Source of the DNA: Paulinella micropora
Lineage: Eukaryota; Cercozoa; Imbricatea; Euglyphida
Assembly: GCA_009731375.1 (NCBI GenBank)
Contig: BJOX01000232.1
Location: 374,842-438,841, forward strand
DNA length: 64,000 bases
Direction: 5' to 3'
Part shown: positions 52,290 through 64,000 of the stretch, one piece after another
Layout: every line of letters starts with the position of its first letter
How positions within the stretch are numbered: the first letter of the stretch is position 1
The notes under the pieces: model-generated
What the model saw: the letters and a program-made list of their open reading frames with translations, nothing else
Databases searched by the model: none
Told to the model about the DNA's origin: nothing
Made by a program: the position numbers and the translations under genes

Positions 52290-53150
52290 ATAGGGGAAGG
52301 GAAGGGGAGGGAGGGGAAGGGAGGGGAAGGGAAGGGAAGGGAAGGGGAGGGGAGGGAAGGGGAGGGGAGGGGGGGGAGGGGAGGGGAGGGGGGGGAGGGA
52401 GGGAGGGAGGGANNNNNNNNNNNNNNNNNNNNNNNNNNNNNNNNNNNNNNNNNNNNNNNNNNNNNNNNNNNNNNNNNNNNNNNNNNNNNNNNNNNNNNNN
52501 NNNNNNNNNNNNNNNNNNNNNNNNNNNNNNNNNNNNNNNNNNNNNNNNNNNNNNNNNNNNNNNNNNNNNNNNNNNNNNNNNNNNNNNNNNNNNNNNNNNN
52601 NNNNNNNNNNNNNNNNNNNNNNNNNNNNNNNNNNNNNNNNNNNNNNNNNNNNNNNNNNNNNNNNNNNNNNNNNNNNNNNNNNNNNNNNNNNNNNNNNNNN
52701 NNNNNNNNNNNNNNNNNNNNNNNNNNNNNNNNNNNNNNNNNNNNNNNNNNNNNNNNNNNNNNNNNNNNNNNNNNNNNNNNNNNNNNNNNNNNNNNNNNNN
52801 NNNNNNNNNNNNNNNNNNNNNNNNNNNNNNNNNNNNNNNNNNNNNNNNNNNNNNNNNNNNNNNNNNNNNNNNNNNNNNNTTCGGCTTCCGGCTTTCGGCT
52901 TCCAGCTTTCGGCTTCCAGCTTTCGGCTTCCAGCTTCCGGCTTCCAGCTTCCGGCTTCCAGCTTCCGGCTTCCAGCTTCCGGCTTCCAGCTTCGGCTTCC
53001 AGCTTAGGGGAGGGGAGGGGAGGGAGGGGAGGGAGGGGAGGGGAGGGGAGGGAAGGGAAGGGAAGGGAAGGGGAGGGGAGGGGAGGGAAGAGAAGGGGAG
53101 GAAAGGACGGGGAGGGAAGGGAAGGAGGGAAGGAAGGAAGGAAGGACTGA
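52290..53150. repeat. G-rich AGGGG repeats around a 467-bp gap and a TTCCGGCTTCCAGC minisatellite
   Basis: [18 protein letters not shown] tracts at 52290-52412 and 53006-53145, N from 52413 to 52879, and about nine copies of a 14-bp unit (TTCCGGCTTCCAGC and variants) at 52880-53003. G-run density gives quadruplex potential on the plus strand. Confidence 0.8.
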
Positions 53151-53213
53151 CATGAGGCTGCACTGGCGCTCTGTGCATACGCGCTCTGGTCATAGGCAGT
53201 GCCAACCTAGAGG

Positions 53214-53217
<4 letters not shown>

Positions 53218-53263
<46 letters not shown>

Positions 53264-53360
53264 TTACATACATACATATATATATACATACATACATACT
53301 TACATACATATATACATACATACATACTTACATATATACATACATACATACATACACAAG
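53218..53360. repeat. (GA)n and (CATA)n microsatellites
   Basis: GA-rich tract followed by about 85 bp of CATACATA with TATATA and CTTA interruptions. Confidence 0.85.
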
Positions 53361-53494
53361 AATCGAGTGAAGAAAAAAGCTAAGAGGCAGAGGAACGGTG
53401 GAAGGAAAATACATACATACATAACACACATACATAACGTGAATATCCCTCATTCCATCAGACAAGTCGACGAAATTCTGTTCAACATCTTGCG

Positions 53495-54085
53495 CGTAGC
53501 GCGGTTCTGTTGAAAGGTAGAGATTGAAAGTGTCTTCACGCGGTCGGGAGGGTAACACAAGAAAGGCAGACAGACAGACAGACACACATACTGAAAACTA
53601 AAAAAANNNNNNNNNNAAAAAAAAAAAAAAAGGGGGGGGGATCTTTGGGGATCTTTGTTCCTAAGTTTACATGCATACCCACATACATAAAAAGTTACAT
53701 AAATACATAAATAATCTATGTTCTGTTGAAAGGTAGAGATTGAAAGTGTCTTCACGTGGTCCGGAGGGTAACACAAGAAAGGCAGACAGAAACAGACAGA
53801 CAGACACACACATACTGAAAACTTTTTAAATTTATTACTATTATTATTATTATTATTTTTTTTAGCGCTGTTCTGTTGAAAGGTAGAGATTGAAAGTGTC
53901 TTCACGTGATCGGGAGGGTAACACAAGAAAGGCAGACAGACGGACAGACAGACAGACACTAAAAACATTTTTTTTTTTAATTAAAAAAAAAAAGAAAAAA
54001 AAAGGGGGGGGGTGGGGATCTTTGTTCCTAAGTCTACATGCATGCATACCCACATACACATAAAAGTTACATAAATACATAAATG
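53495..54085. repeat. Three copies of a ~95-bp repeat interleaved with two copies of an ~80-bp repeat
   Basis: GTTCTGTTGAAAGGTAGAGA through GGTAACACAAGAAAGGCAGA occurs at about 53505, 53728 and 53870. GGGGATCTTTGTTCCTAAGT through ACATAAATACATAAAT occurs at about 53645 and 54015. A ten-N gap lies at 53607-53616. Confidence 0.75.
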
Positions 54086-54116
54086 ATCTCTCATATTGAC
54101 CGCGCGTGCGCCTGCG

Positions 54117-54695
54117 CTGCTAGACGGCCCCGCCTGGCCTGTGCCGTTCGACACACCCTATATGTATGTATGTATTTATGTATGTATGTATGTATGCATG
54201 TATGTATATATGTATGTATGCCGCCTGGCCTGTGCCGTTCGACACCCCCTACGTATGTATGTATGTATGTATGTTTGTATGTATGATGTATGTATGTAGA
54301 CGGGCCCGCCTGGTCTGTCCCGTTCGACACGCCCTATGTATGTATGTATGTATGTATGTATGTATGTATGTATGTTGTATGTATGTAGTATGTATGTATG
54401 TATGTATGTATGTATGTATATATGTATGTATGCCGCCTGGCCTGTTCCGCTCGACACACCCTATGTATGTATGTACTTATGTATGTATGTATGTATGTAT
54501 GTATGTATGTATGTATGTAGACGGGCCCGCCTGGCCTGTCCCGTTCGACACGCCTATGTATGTATGTATTTATGTATGTATGTATGTATGTATGTATGTA
54601 TGTATGGTATGTATGTATGTATGTATGTATGTATGTATGATGTATGTTCGTATGCCGCCTGGCCTGTGACGTTCGACACACCCTATGTATGTATG
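54117..54695. repeat. CCGCCTGGCCTGT minisatellite separated by (TATG)n
   Basis: A unit of about 30 bp (CGCCTGGCCTGTGCCGTTCG + ACACACCCTATG) occurs six times at roughly 54129, 54220, 54307, 54432, 54529 and 54655, each followed by TATG repeats of varying length. A diverged seventh lies near 54955. Confidence 0.8.
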
Positions 54696-54814
54696 TATTT
54701 ATGTATGTATGTATGTATGCATGCATGCATGCATGCATGCATGTATGTATGTATGTATGTATATGTATGCGTTGGTGAACGGCGTGGTGGTCGTCAAGGA
54801 CTCCGTGGTAATTT

Positions 54815-54815
54815 C

Positions 54816-54863
<48 letters not shown>

Positions 54864-55370
54864 CGGGGTCAGGGTGAAGTAATGAATACACCAATGATCA
54901 AAATTTGAATAATGAATAATGAATATAAATGAATTATGAAGAATAATGAGACGGCCAGCCTGTCCTGTGTCATTCAACACGCCTTAGGAATAAAAATAAT
55001 GAATGATGAATGGATATGAATAATGAATGATGAATGGAGATGAATAATGAATGATGAATGGATATGAATGATGAATGATGAATGGATATGAATAATGAAT
55101 GATGAATGGATATGAATAATATGAATGGATATGAATGATGAATGATGAATGGATATGAATAATGAATGATAAATAGAGATGAATAATGAATGATGAATGG
55201 ATATGAATAATATGAAATGGATATCAATGCTGAATGATGAATGGATATGAAAAATGAATGATGAATGGAGATGAACAATGAATGATGAATGGATATAAAT
55301 AATATGAATGGATATTAATGATGAATGGATATGAACCATAGATAGATAGATAGATAGATAGATAGGTAGG

Positions 55371-55420
<50 letters not shown>

Positions 55421-55440
55421 TGAATATATGAATGGACATG
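54815..55440. repeat. GATA/GACA tract and ATGAATGATGAATGGATATG satellite
   Basis: GATA then GACAGACA at 54815-54865, about 20 imperfect copies of a 24-bp-like unit at 54990-55335, then GATA again to about 55425. Confidence 0.8.
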
Positions 55441-55537
55441 AGTCATGAATGATGAACAAGAAATGATCAAGTAGTGTCATCATTATTCATTATTCATATT
55501 TGATCATTCGTGTATTCATTACTTCACGCTTACCCCG

Positions 55538-55539
<2 letters not shown>

Positions 55540-55590
<51 letters not shown>

Positions 55591-55667
55591 GTCTGTCTAT
55601 CTGTCTGTCTGTCTTTCGGTCGGTCGGTCGGTCGGTCTGTCTGTCTATCTATCTATCTATCTATCAG

Positions 55668-55729
<62 letters not shown>

Positions 55730-55890
55730 AGGGGTTCGGGATAGACCGAATTGTAATAGGAAGACACTTGACTTGACCCGCCCTAGTAGAGAGACGGATA
55801 AGTAGGTAGGTAGGTAGGTAGGTAGGTAGGGCAGGTAAGGTTAGGTAGGTAGGTTAGGTAGGCAGGTAGATTGGTGGGTAGGTGCGTAGG

Positions 55891-55972
<82 letters not shown>

Positions 55973-56018
55973 ATCTACCTGTGTAGCAGCGCTACCATAG
56001 CCTGCCCCATACCCCACC

Positions 56019-56097
<79 letters not shown>

Positions 56098-56183
56098 GCA
56101 TGCAGGTAGGTGAGTAGGTAGGTAGGTAGGTAGGTCGGTAGGGTAGATAGGTAGATAGGAAGGTAGGTAGGTAGGTAGGTAGG

Positions 56184-56234
<51 letters not shown>

Positions 56235-56235
56235 G
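55540..56235. repeat. (TATC)n, (GTAG)n and (GATA)n blocks
   Basis: CTGT/CTAT tract to 55735, GTAG tract 55800-55890, TATC to 55975, then GATA from 56022 to 56235 broken by GTAG. TATC and GATA blocks on either side of 55976-56021 form a large inverted pair. Confidence 0.85.
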
Positions 56236-56249
56236 ACAGACAGACAGAC

Positions 56250-56978
56250 AGATAGATGAGATATCGACTAATGTCAGAAAAAAGGAGCTTCTGATTTCGT
56301 CAACCAAGGAAGTCTGTGAATAAAGTATTGACCCGATGCCCAGCTAAGCCGTGATGTTTGCACGGAAGGGACTGATACAGGCGATACCAAAGCTCCCTAG
56401 TACCAGGCGGGGCCAGGGCTCGTTCCATAAGCGCCCCTTGCAGAACGAGCTCCCACCTCCATTACAGAGGACCCAGTAAGCAGATGGAGTTTCGAGACTG
56501 TTCGACAGTCTAGTATAAACCGACAGAGCACTGTGGGTTTTATTCCGGGCTCAACAAGCGAGAAAGGGCACCCTGAGGGAACAGGATTGTGCTTCCCGTC
56601 GCTATTTCGGCATGTGACTTATAGGCGTATGGCTAGGCACACATAAGGCACCCCATGGTGGGCCCAGCACACCCACACCATCCCCTAATTCTCTGTCTGT
56701 CGACAGATGGCACCCATTTCAAAAAACCAAGCCCAAGGGAGGGTCAGTGACACCTCAAGTGGCCTTGGTTCACTCCGTGGAGTAAGTGATGAGATCAACT
56801 GATGAGATATCGACTAATGTCAGAAAAAAGGAGCTTCTGATTTCGTCAACCAAGGAAGTCTGTGGGTAAAGTATTAACCCGATGCCCAGCTAAGCCGTGA
56901 TGTTTGCACGGAAGGGACTGATACAGGCGATACCAAAGCTCCCTAGTACCAGGCGGGGCCAGGGCTCGTTCCATAAGA
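56250..56978. repeat. Two direct ~180-bp repeats with unique sequence between
   Basis: GATGAGATATCGACTAATGT through GGGCTCGTTCCATAAG at 56255-56430 recurs at 56799-56978 with very few changes. The 365 bp between them has no long ORF. It is one of the few non-microsatellite islands in this field. No RNA family recognised. Confidence 0.8.
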
Positions 56979-57006
56979 TAGATAGATAGATAGATAGGTA
57001 GGTAGG

Positions 57007-57073
<67 letters not shown>

Positions 57074-57300
57074 GTTGATAGACTTGTGCATCTTGCTCGT
57101 ATTGACCGATACAGGTAGATAGCAGATATATATAGATTTAGATAGATGAAGACAGATAGAGATGTAGATAGATATAGATCCATACTGGTAGGTAGTGACG
57201 TAGATAGATAGATATGTAGAAATATAGATAGAGATGGATGGACCTGTGCGTATTGTCTATATATAGATGGATAGATATGTAGAAATATAGATACAGATGG

Positions 57301-57346
<46 letters not shown>

Positions 57347-57398
57347 CACATAGACCTGTGCGTATTGTCCGTACTGGTCCATACTAGTCGCGCCTAGC

Positions 57399-57460
<62 letters not shown>

Positions 57461-57559
57461 AGAGAGAGAGAGAGAAAGAGAGAGTGAGAGAGAGAGAGAG
57501 AGAGAGGGAGGGAGNNNNNNNNNNNNNNNNNNNNNNNNNNNNNNNNNNNNNNNNNNNNN

Positions 57560-57592
<33 letters not shown>
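56975..57592. repeat. (GATA)n, (AT)n and (GA)n with a 45-bp gap
   Basis: GATA 56977-57075, AT repeats 57305-57340, GA 57400-57592, N at 57515-57559. Confidence 0.85.
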
Positions 57593-57597
<5 letters not shown>

Positions 57598-57719
57598 AGG
57601 CATATATATCCCTGACTTAGACTTCAAAGCATTTCATGCAATTTTCTCTTTTCGTCGTGTGAAAGGAAAGAAAAAGAAAAGAAACAAACAGAGCTGGGAA
57701 CAAGAAAAGGAAGGAAAGA

Positions 57720-58394
57720 AGAAGGAGGAGGAGAGGGTGGGGGGGGAGGAGGAGGAGGAAGAAGAAGAAGGAAGAAAATGAAGGAAGAAGAAGGAAGAAG
57801 AAGGAGGAAGAAGGAAGAAGAAAGAAGGAAGAAGAAGGAAGAAGAAGAGGGAAGAAGAAGAGGGAAGAAGCAGAAGGAAGAAGAAGGAAGAGGAAGAAGG
57901 ACGAGGAAGAAGAGGGAGGAAGAAGAGGGAAGAATTGAAGAGGGAAGAAGAAGAGGGAAGAAGAGGGAAGAAGAAGAGGGAAGAAGAAGAGGGAAGAAGA
58001 AGAGGGAAGAAGAAGAGGGAAGAAGAAGAGGGAAGAAGAAGAGGGAAGAAGAAGAGGGAAGAAGAAGAGGGAAGAAGAAGAGGGAAGAAGAAGAGGGAAG
58101 AAGAAGGAAGAAGAAGGAAGAAGAAGGAAGAAGAAGAAGGAAGAAGGAAGAAGGAAGAAGGAAGAAGGAAGAAGGAAGAAGAAGGAAGAAGAGGAAGGAA
58201 GAAGAAGAAGGAAGAAGAAGAAGGAAGAAGAAGAAGGAAGAAGAAGGAAGAAGAAGGAAGAAGGAGGAAGAAGATGGAAGAAGAAGGAAGAAGAAGAAGA
58301 AGAAGAAGAAGAAGAAGAAGAAGAAGAAGAAAGAAGAAGAAGGAAGAAGAAGAAGGAAGAAGGAAGAAGAAGAAGGAAGAAAAAGAAGGAAGAA

Positions 58395-58426
<32 letters not shown>

Positions 58427-58575
58427 AGAGGAAGAAGAAGAGGAAGAAGAAGAGGAAGAAAGAAGAAAGAAGAAGAATAGGAAGAATAGGATAGGATAGG
58501 ACAGGACAGGACAGGACAGGATAGGACAGGACAGGACAGGATAGGACAGAACAGAACAGAACAGAACAGAACAGG
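57720..58575. repeat. (GAA)n/(GAAGAAGAGG)n tract and GGATA/GGACA repeats
   Basis: About 750 bp of purine-only sequence on the plus strand made of GAAGAAGGAA and GAAGAAGAGG units, followed by about 90 bp of AGGATAGGACAGGACA pentamers. A homopurine tract this long can form triplex DNA. Confidence 0.9.
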
Positions 58576-58728
58576 AAGTGTCTGGGGTTTCGTCCAAGGC
58601 GTTTGCCACAGAAAATAGGCAGCACCTCCCTTATGCCCAGCCCCGAGTTTTCTCTCTTCCCCCAAAGAGGAAAGAAAGAAAAAGATGAGAAGGGTTATCA
58701 AGCCTTCTCCCCGGGTTTGCTATCGCGT

Positions 58729-59225
58729 GCCATAGATACCACACCAGCCAAGAAAATCACAGGTGTGGTTTGTAAGGACACGCTTGTTTTGTTTTGCGTT
58801 GTTTCATTTGTTTGTTTGTTTGCTTGTTGGTTTGCCATAGATACCCCACACGCCACGGAAAAATCACGGGAGTGGTTTGTACCGGACACGCTTGTTTTGC
58901 TTGCGTTTGTTCATTTGTATGCTTGTTTGCTTGCCATAGAATACCACACCAGCCACCAGTAAAATCGCGGGTGTGGTTTGTAAAGGACACGCTTGTTTTG
59001 TTGTGCGTTGTTCATTTGTTCTGTTTCTTTGCTTGTGTTGTTGCTTGCCATAGATTTACCACACCAGACACCAAGAAAATCACGGGTGTGGTTTGTAAAG
59101 GACACGCTTGTTTTGTTTGCGTTGTTGATTTGATTTGTTTGTTTGCTTGTTGTTGGTGGCAATATATATACCTCACCCACCACGGAAAAATCACGGGAGT
59201 GGTTTGTAAATACATCTTTGTTATG
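58729..59225. repeat. ~105-bp minisatellite, five copies
   Basis: Units start CCATAGATACCACACCAGCC or variants at about 58729, 58837, 58936, 59048 and a last diverged one near 59158. Each has ATCACGGGTGTGGTTTGTAA then GGACACGCTTGTTTTGTTTG. Confidence 0.8.
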
Positions 59226-59329
59226 TTTGTTTTTGTTGTTGTTGTTGTTGTTTGTTTTTTTGTGCTTTGCTGGCCTGTTTGTTTGCTTGTTTGCTTCTTC
59301 TTGTTGTTGTAGTAGTTGTCGTGAGACAT

Positions 59330-59341
59330 CTCTCTCTCTCT

Positions 59342-59421
<80 letters not shown>

Positions 59422-59422
59422 C

Positions 59423-59455
<33 letters not shown>

Positions 59456-59515
59456 ACCCTGTGCGGATGTACCATAGCCAGCAGTCGCTCTCTGGTCATA
59501 GGCCCCAGCCCCTGC

Positions 59516-59577
<62 letters not shown>

Positions 59578-59664
59578 GGATGGATGGATGGATGGATGGA
59601 TGGATAGATAGATAGATAGATAGATAGATGGATGGATGGATATGGATGGATGGATGGATGGATG

Positions 59665-59710
<46 letters not shown>

Positions 59711-59825
59711 CAGATAGATAGATAGCCAGCCCCACCACCACCACCACAATAACAACAATAACAAACAAAACGCTCGCCAAAAAACAACAACAACAACAAC
59801 AACAGCAACAACAACAACAACAAAA
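59330..59825. repeat. (CT)n, (TATC)n, (GATA)n/(GGAT)n and (CAA)n microsatellites
   Basis: TATC 59375-59453 and GATA/GGAT 59516-59724 face each other as an inverted pair around a short unique segment; CAA triplets follow at 59780-59825. Confidence 0.85.
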
Positions 59826-60119
59826 ACAAGGTCGATAGGCCTGACCGGCGCCGCCGGCGCCACCTGCGGCACCTCCCACCGCTCCATACCCGTAACCGCC
59901 GCCACCCGCCGCCGCACCGTAACCTAATACCCAGGCGTTACATACAAACTTATATTGATTACGTACAAACTTACATTACATACAAAATTACATGCACTAT
60001 AACCTAATACACATACGTTTAATTTATTACATACACACCTACACACACGTAACCTGCATACGTTAGCTTCATTACGTACATACTCACTTCTATGAAACGT
60101 GCTACAGCAATTACATGCA

Positions 60120-60741
60120 TGGGAGATAGAGATAGAGATAGATATAGAGAAAGAGAGATAGAGAGATAGAGATAAGAGAGATAGAGAGATACAGATATAG
60201 ATAGAAAGAGTTGTAGAGATAGAAAAATAGAGAAAGAAAGATGGAGATAGAGATAGAGGTCTAGAGATAAATATAAGAGATAGAGATATCAAGATAGAAA
60301 TACAGATACAGAGATAGAGACATAGGGATGGAGATAAGAAATAGAGATAGAGATAGAAATACAGATACAGATACAGATATAAAAGGTCCTGACCGCCTTG
60401 GCTAGTCATAGAGATAGAGATAGAGACACAGGGATGGAGATATAAAAAGGTGACCGCCTTGGCCAGTCTGTCCCGCGCTCCCGTCTTGTCCTGTCCAGCC
60501 CCCCGCGCCATTCCCTCCCCCATAACCACCTGCCCAACCCATCCCCATCCCGCCATACCCTGCACCCTGGTCCCAGCCCGCCGCTCCCCTTGCGGCCCCG
60601 GCCCCGCCTTCCCAGCCTCCTCCACCACCCCACGCGTTCCGGGGACCAGCGCCTGTACCTTCTCCCCAACCGCCACCACCTACAGGGAGATAGATAGAGA
60701 GATAGATAGATAGGTAGATAGATAGATAGATAGATAGATAG

Positions 60742-60788
<47 letters not shown>

Positions 60789-60857
60789 GAGAGATAGAGA
60801 GATAGATAGATAGATAGATAGAGAGAGAGGGAGAGAGAGATAGAGAGAGAGAGAGAG

Positions 60858-60911
<54 letters not shown>

Positions 60912-60948
60912 GTAGGTAGGTAGGTAGGTAGGTAGGTAGGTAGGTAGG

Positions 60949-60996
<48 letters not shown>

Positions 60997-61041
60997 CTAG
61001 ATAGATACCTCCCCCACCTCCTGCCCCTCCACCTCCCCACT

Positions 61042-61096
<55 letters not shown>

Positions 61097-61125
61097 GGAT
61101 AGATAGATAGATAGATAGATAGATA
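60120..61125. repeat. GATAGAGATA, GATA and GTAG blocks with a C-rich island
   Basis: GATAGAGATA 60122-60440, a CCCCGCC-rich unique island 60455-60680, then GATA with GTAG (60905-60950) to about 61115. Confidence 0.8.
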
Positions 61126-61410
61126 GCTACCTCCCCCACCTCCCCATCCACCTCCTGCCACTCCACCACCCCATTGGTTCATCCCCCTATGGATAATATA
61201 TAGATAATATAGATGTAGAAAAGGTTGTAGATATAGATATGTAGATGTAGAAATAGATATAGATATAGGTATAGATACTCCACCTCCCCACTGGTTCATT
61301 CCCCTATATGGATAATATTATAGATAATTTAGATGTAGAAAAGGTTGTAGATATAGATATGTAGATGTAGAAATAGATATAGATATAGGTATAGATATAG
61401 ATACAGATGG
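61126..61410. repeat. Two direct ~120-bp repeats
   Basis: CCCATTGGTTCATCCCCCTA... at about 61170 and CCCACTGGTTCATTCCCCTA... at about 61287, each followed by TAGATGTAGAAAAGGTTGTA and GATATAGATATGTAGATGTA. Confidence 0.75.
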
Positions 61411-61971
61411 TAGATACAGATGGTAGGTACAGATGGTAGATACAGATGGTAGATACAGATACAGATGGTAGATACAGATGGCAGATACAGATGGCAGATA
61501 CAGATGGCAGATACTGATGGCAGATACAGATACAGATGGTAGATACAGATGGTAGATACAGATGGCAGATACAGATGGCAGATACAGATACAGGTACAGA
61601 TACAGGTACAGATACAGGTACAGGTACAGATACAGGTACAGGTACAGATGGTAGATACAGATACAGATACAGATAGAGATAGAGATAGAGATACAGATAT
61701 ACAGATACACAGATACAGAGATACAGAGATAAAGAGATACAGATACAGATACAGATATAGATATAGATATAGATACAGATATTGATATAGATATAGAGAT
61801 ATAGAGATAGAGATAGAGATAGAGATATAGATGTAGATGTAGATATATAGATATAGATATAGATATACAGGTATAGGTATAGGTATAGGTATAGGTATAG
61901 ATATAGGTACCTTCCACCCCATTGCGCGGCGCCACGACCACCCCAAGTGGCACCGCCCGCCATCCTACAGG

Positions 61972-62031
<60 letters not shown>

Positions 62032-62044
62032 CAGATAGACAGAC

Positions 62045-62142
<98 letters not shown>

Positions 62143-62208
62143 TAAATAGCGACCACCCAGCCTCCACCGCCACCCATCCTACAGATAGATAAATAGATAG
62201 ATAGATAA

Positions 62209-62245
<37 letters not shown>

Positions 62246-62294
62246 CAGATAGACAGACAGGCAGACAGGCAGGCAGGCAGATAGGCAGACAGAC

Positions 62295-62362
<68 letters not shown>

Positions 62363-62375
62363 TGATAGATAGTAA
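61395..62375. repeat. (CAGATA)/(CAGATGGTAGATA)n, then (GATA)n
   Basis: CAGATGGTAGATA units 61400-61660, CAGGTACAGATA 61590-61650, GATATA variants to 61910, then two GATA blocks 61968-62142 and 62183-62370 with GACA and GGCA interruptions. Confidence 0.85.
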
Positions 62376-62429
62376 ATATCGCGACCAGCGACCACCAAAG
62401 CCTCCACCACCACATCCTACAGACAGATA

Positions 62430-62676
62430 GATAGGGAGGGAGGAAGTTAGATGGAAGATAGGGAAGGAGGGAGGTAGATGGATGGATGGATGGATGGATG
62501 AATGGATGAATGGACGGACGGATGGATGGATGGATGGATGGGATGGATGGATGGATGGATGGGATGGATGGAGGGATGGGTGGATGGATGGGTGGATAGA
62601 TATTCATTACATACCCTCCAGCAGCTGGCGGGAACCCAGCTTCTTTGGGTCTAGCAGCTTTCACGTCCACCTAGTC

Positions 62677-62719
<43 letters not shown>

Positions 62720-62759
62720 TCTTTGGGTCTAGCAGCTTTCACATCCACCTAGCCACACA

Positions 62760-62802
<43 letters not shown>

Positions 62803-62824
62803 TAGATAGATAGATAGATAGATG

Positions 62825-62887
<63 letters not shown>

Positions 62888-62930
62888 CGATAGATAGATC
62901 GATAGACAGACAGACAGACAGATAGATAGT

Positions 62931-62970
<40 letters not shown>

Positions 62971-63100
62971 CATGGATAGACAGAGACAGAGTAGAAATGA
63001 ATAAATGAGAGTTATTCTACAACACAGGGAATTTCGGGTTTCTAGTGCCACTTTCTGGGTTAAATAATTAGATAGATAGATAGATAGATAGACAGATAGA
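62430..63100. repeat. (GATG)n, (GATA)n and a 33-bp direct repeat
   Basis: GATG/GGAT 62472-62600; TTCTTTGGGTCTAGCAGCTT at 62640 and 62719; GATA 62678-62718 and 62760-62975 with GATC variants. Confidence 0.85.
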
Positions 63101-63299
63101 TAGATTGTTTGCGGTCTGAAAAGCCCTGGTCTGCGGTGGCACTTTCACACCCCAAAAAACCGAAATTTGGGGTGGGTGGTGTAGAAAATGAGCCAGAGCA
63201 GATGAATAAATGAGGTCGGCAAAAGTGGGGCAGGAGAGGACATATTGGAAATAGTGGGGCAGGAGAGAGGACATATTGGCAATTGTGAGCCAGGAGCGA

Positions 63300-63313
63300 G
63301 CGCGCGCGCGCGC

Positions 63314-63351
<38 letters not shown>

Positions 63352-63782
63352 CCGCTGCTCCGGCAATAACGTGTGACTCTTGCCGCAAAACCTCTGCGCA
63401 AGCATCCTCTTGCTCGAACGTGACGAAGGCAAAGCTAAGGTAAGGTAAGGTGAGGGAGGGGAAGGGAAGGGAAGGGGAAGGGGAAGGGGATGGGAAGGGA
63501 AGGGAAGGGAAGGGGAAGGGGATGGGAAGGGGATGGGAAGGGGAAGGGGATGGGAAGGGGAAGGGCAAGGGCAAGGGGAAGGGAAGGGAAGGGAAGGTAA
63601 AGGTAAGGGTAAGGGTAAGGGTAAGGGTTAGGGTAAGGGTTAGGGTAAGGGAAGGGAAGGGAGAAAAGGAAAGGGAAGGAAAGGAAAGGGAAGGGAAGGG
63701 AAGGGAAGGGAAAGTAGGTAACCCTCTGCTCTCGCCGGAGTTGCGATCTTTTTGTACATAGCATTCAGTCAGAGCGCCATAC

Positions 63783-63872
<90 letters not shown>

Positions 63873-64000
63873 TGAGTGAGTTGCGGTCTTGTTGTACGTA
63901 ACATTGCGTCGGAGCGCTATACTAGAGAACAAGAAACAGTAAGTAAGTTAGTAAGCAAGTAAGTAAGTAAGTAAGTAAGTGAGTAAGTAAGTAAGTAAGT
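63300..64000. repeat. (CG)n/(GA)n, AAGGGG, TAAGGG/TTAGGG and (AAGT)n tracts
   Basis: (GC)n/(GA)n 63300-63350; G-rich 63450-63590; a TAAGGG run with two TTAGGG units at about 63600-63650; GA repeats 63786-63838 and AAGT repeats to the window end. TTGCGATCTT...TACATAGCATTCAGTCAGAGCG (split here) recurs in diverged form at about 63738 and 63881. Confidence 0.8.

Noticed and set aside
56255-56978. tRNA, snRNA or spliced-leader gene in the repeated 180-bp islands
   Set aside because: No cloverleaf boxes, Sm site or known leader sequence could be identified by eye.
54117-59225. CRISPR array (regular repeats with spacers)
   Set aside because: Spacers are themselves microsatellite, units are imperfect, the context is eukaryotic and there are no cas genes.
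51700-63100. Long minus-strand ORFs made of [14 protein letters not shown] or YVCMYVCM repeats
   Set aside because: They are translations of GATA, GAA and TATG microsatellites with no start context, complexity or exon structure.

Overview
The window is eukaryotic nuclear DNA. It holds multi-exon genes with GT...AG introns, three retrotransposon types (Ty3/gypsy, Ty1/copia and a non-LTR element with a C-terminal restriction-like endonuclease), large microsatellite fields and scaffold gaps. I see no bacterial operon, rRNA, confident tRNA or CRISPR array. A protist or alga with an intron-rich, transposon-rich genome fits; the species cannot be named from the sequence.

Layout. 1-4.9 kb: most of a plus-strand Ty3/gypsy element. 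6.0-23.9 kb: a minus-strand multi-exon gene whose middle exons lie in a tandem array of about 4.28-kb units (three full copies plus two partial ones around a gap). Each full unit encodes a ParB/Srx-like segment followed by a beta-class amino-methyltransferase-like domain. 24.2-28.2 kb: a divergent plus-strand gene with a DDE-like domain of the DUF7869 type. Small 53-55-bp elements with CAACAGA/TCTGTTG terminal inverted repeats are scattered through the introns and flanks of both genes. I read them as an introner-like family. 28.8-29.6 kb holds fold-back structures and 29.6-31.1 kb has no recognisable gene.

31.1-49.5 kb: a decayed minus-strand Ty1/copia element (gag, protease, integrase, RT, RNase H) with related sequence at both ends that may be LTR. 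Inside it lies a plus-strand non-LTR retroelement of about 9 kb with the unusual order RNase H, RT, zinc finger, restriction-like endonuclease. About 0.82 kb of copia sequence is duplicated on both sides of that insertion. 49.5-64 kb: AT-rich spacer, then about 12 kb of microsatellites and minisatellites (GATA, GA, GAA, TATG, GATG, CAGATA) and a short TAAGGG/TTAGGG tract.

The part most worth following up is 6-30 kb. A transposase-like gene sits head-to-head with an amplified ParB-methyltransferase gene, and both carry the same tiny inverted-repeat elements close to their splice acceptors. The methyltransferase gene also needs gaps of 23-25 nt to stay in frame, which may be ultra-short introns. 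Whether the pair forms one mobile unit that codes for its own DNA modification is inference.
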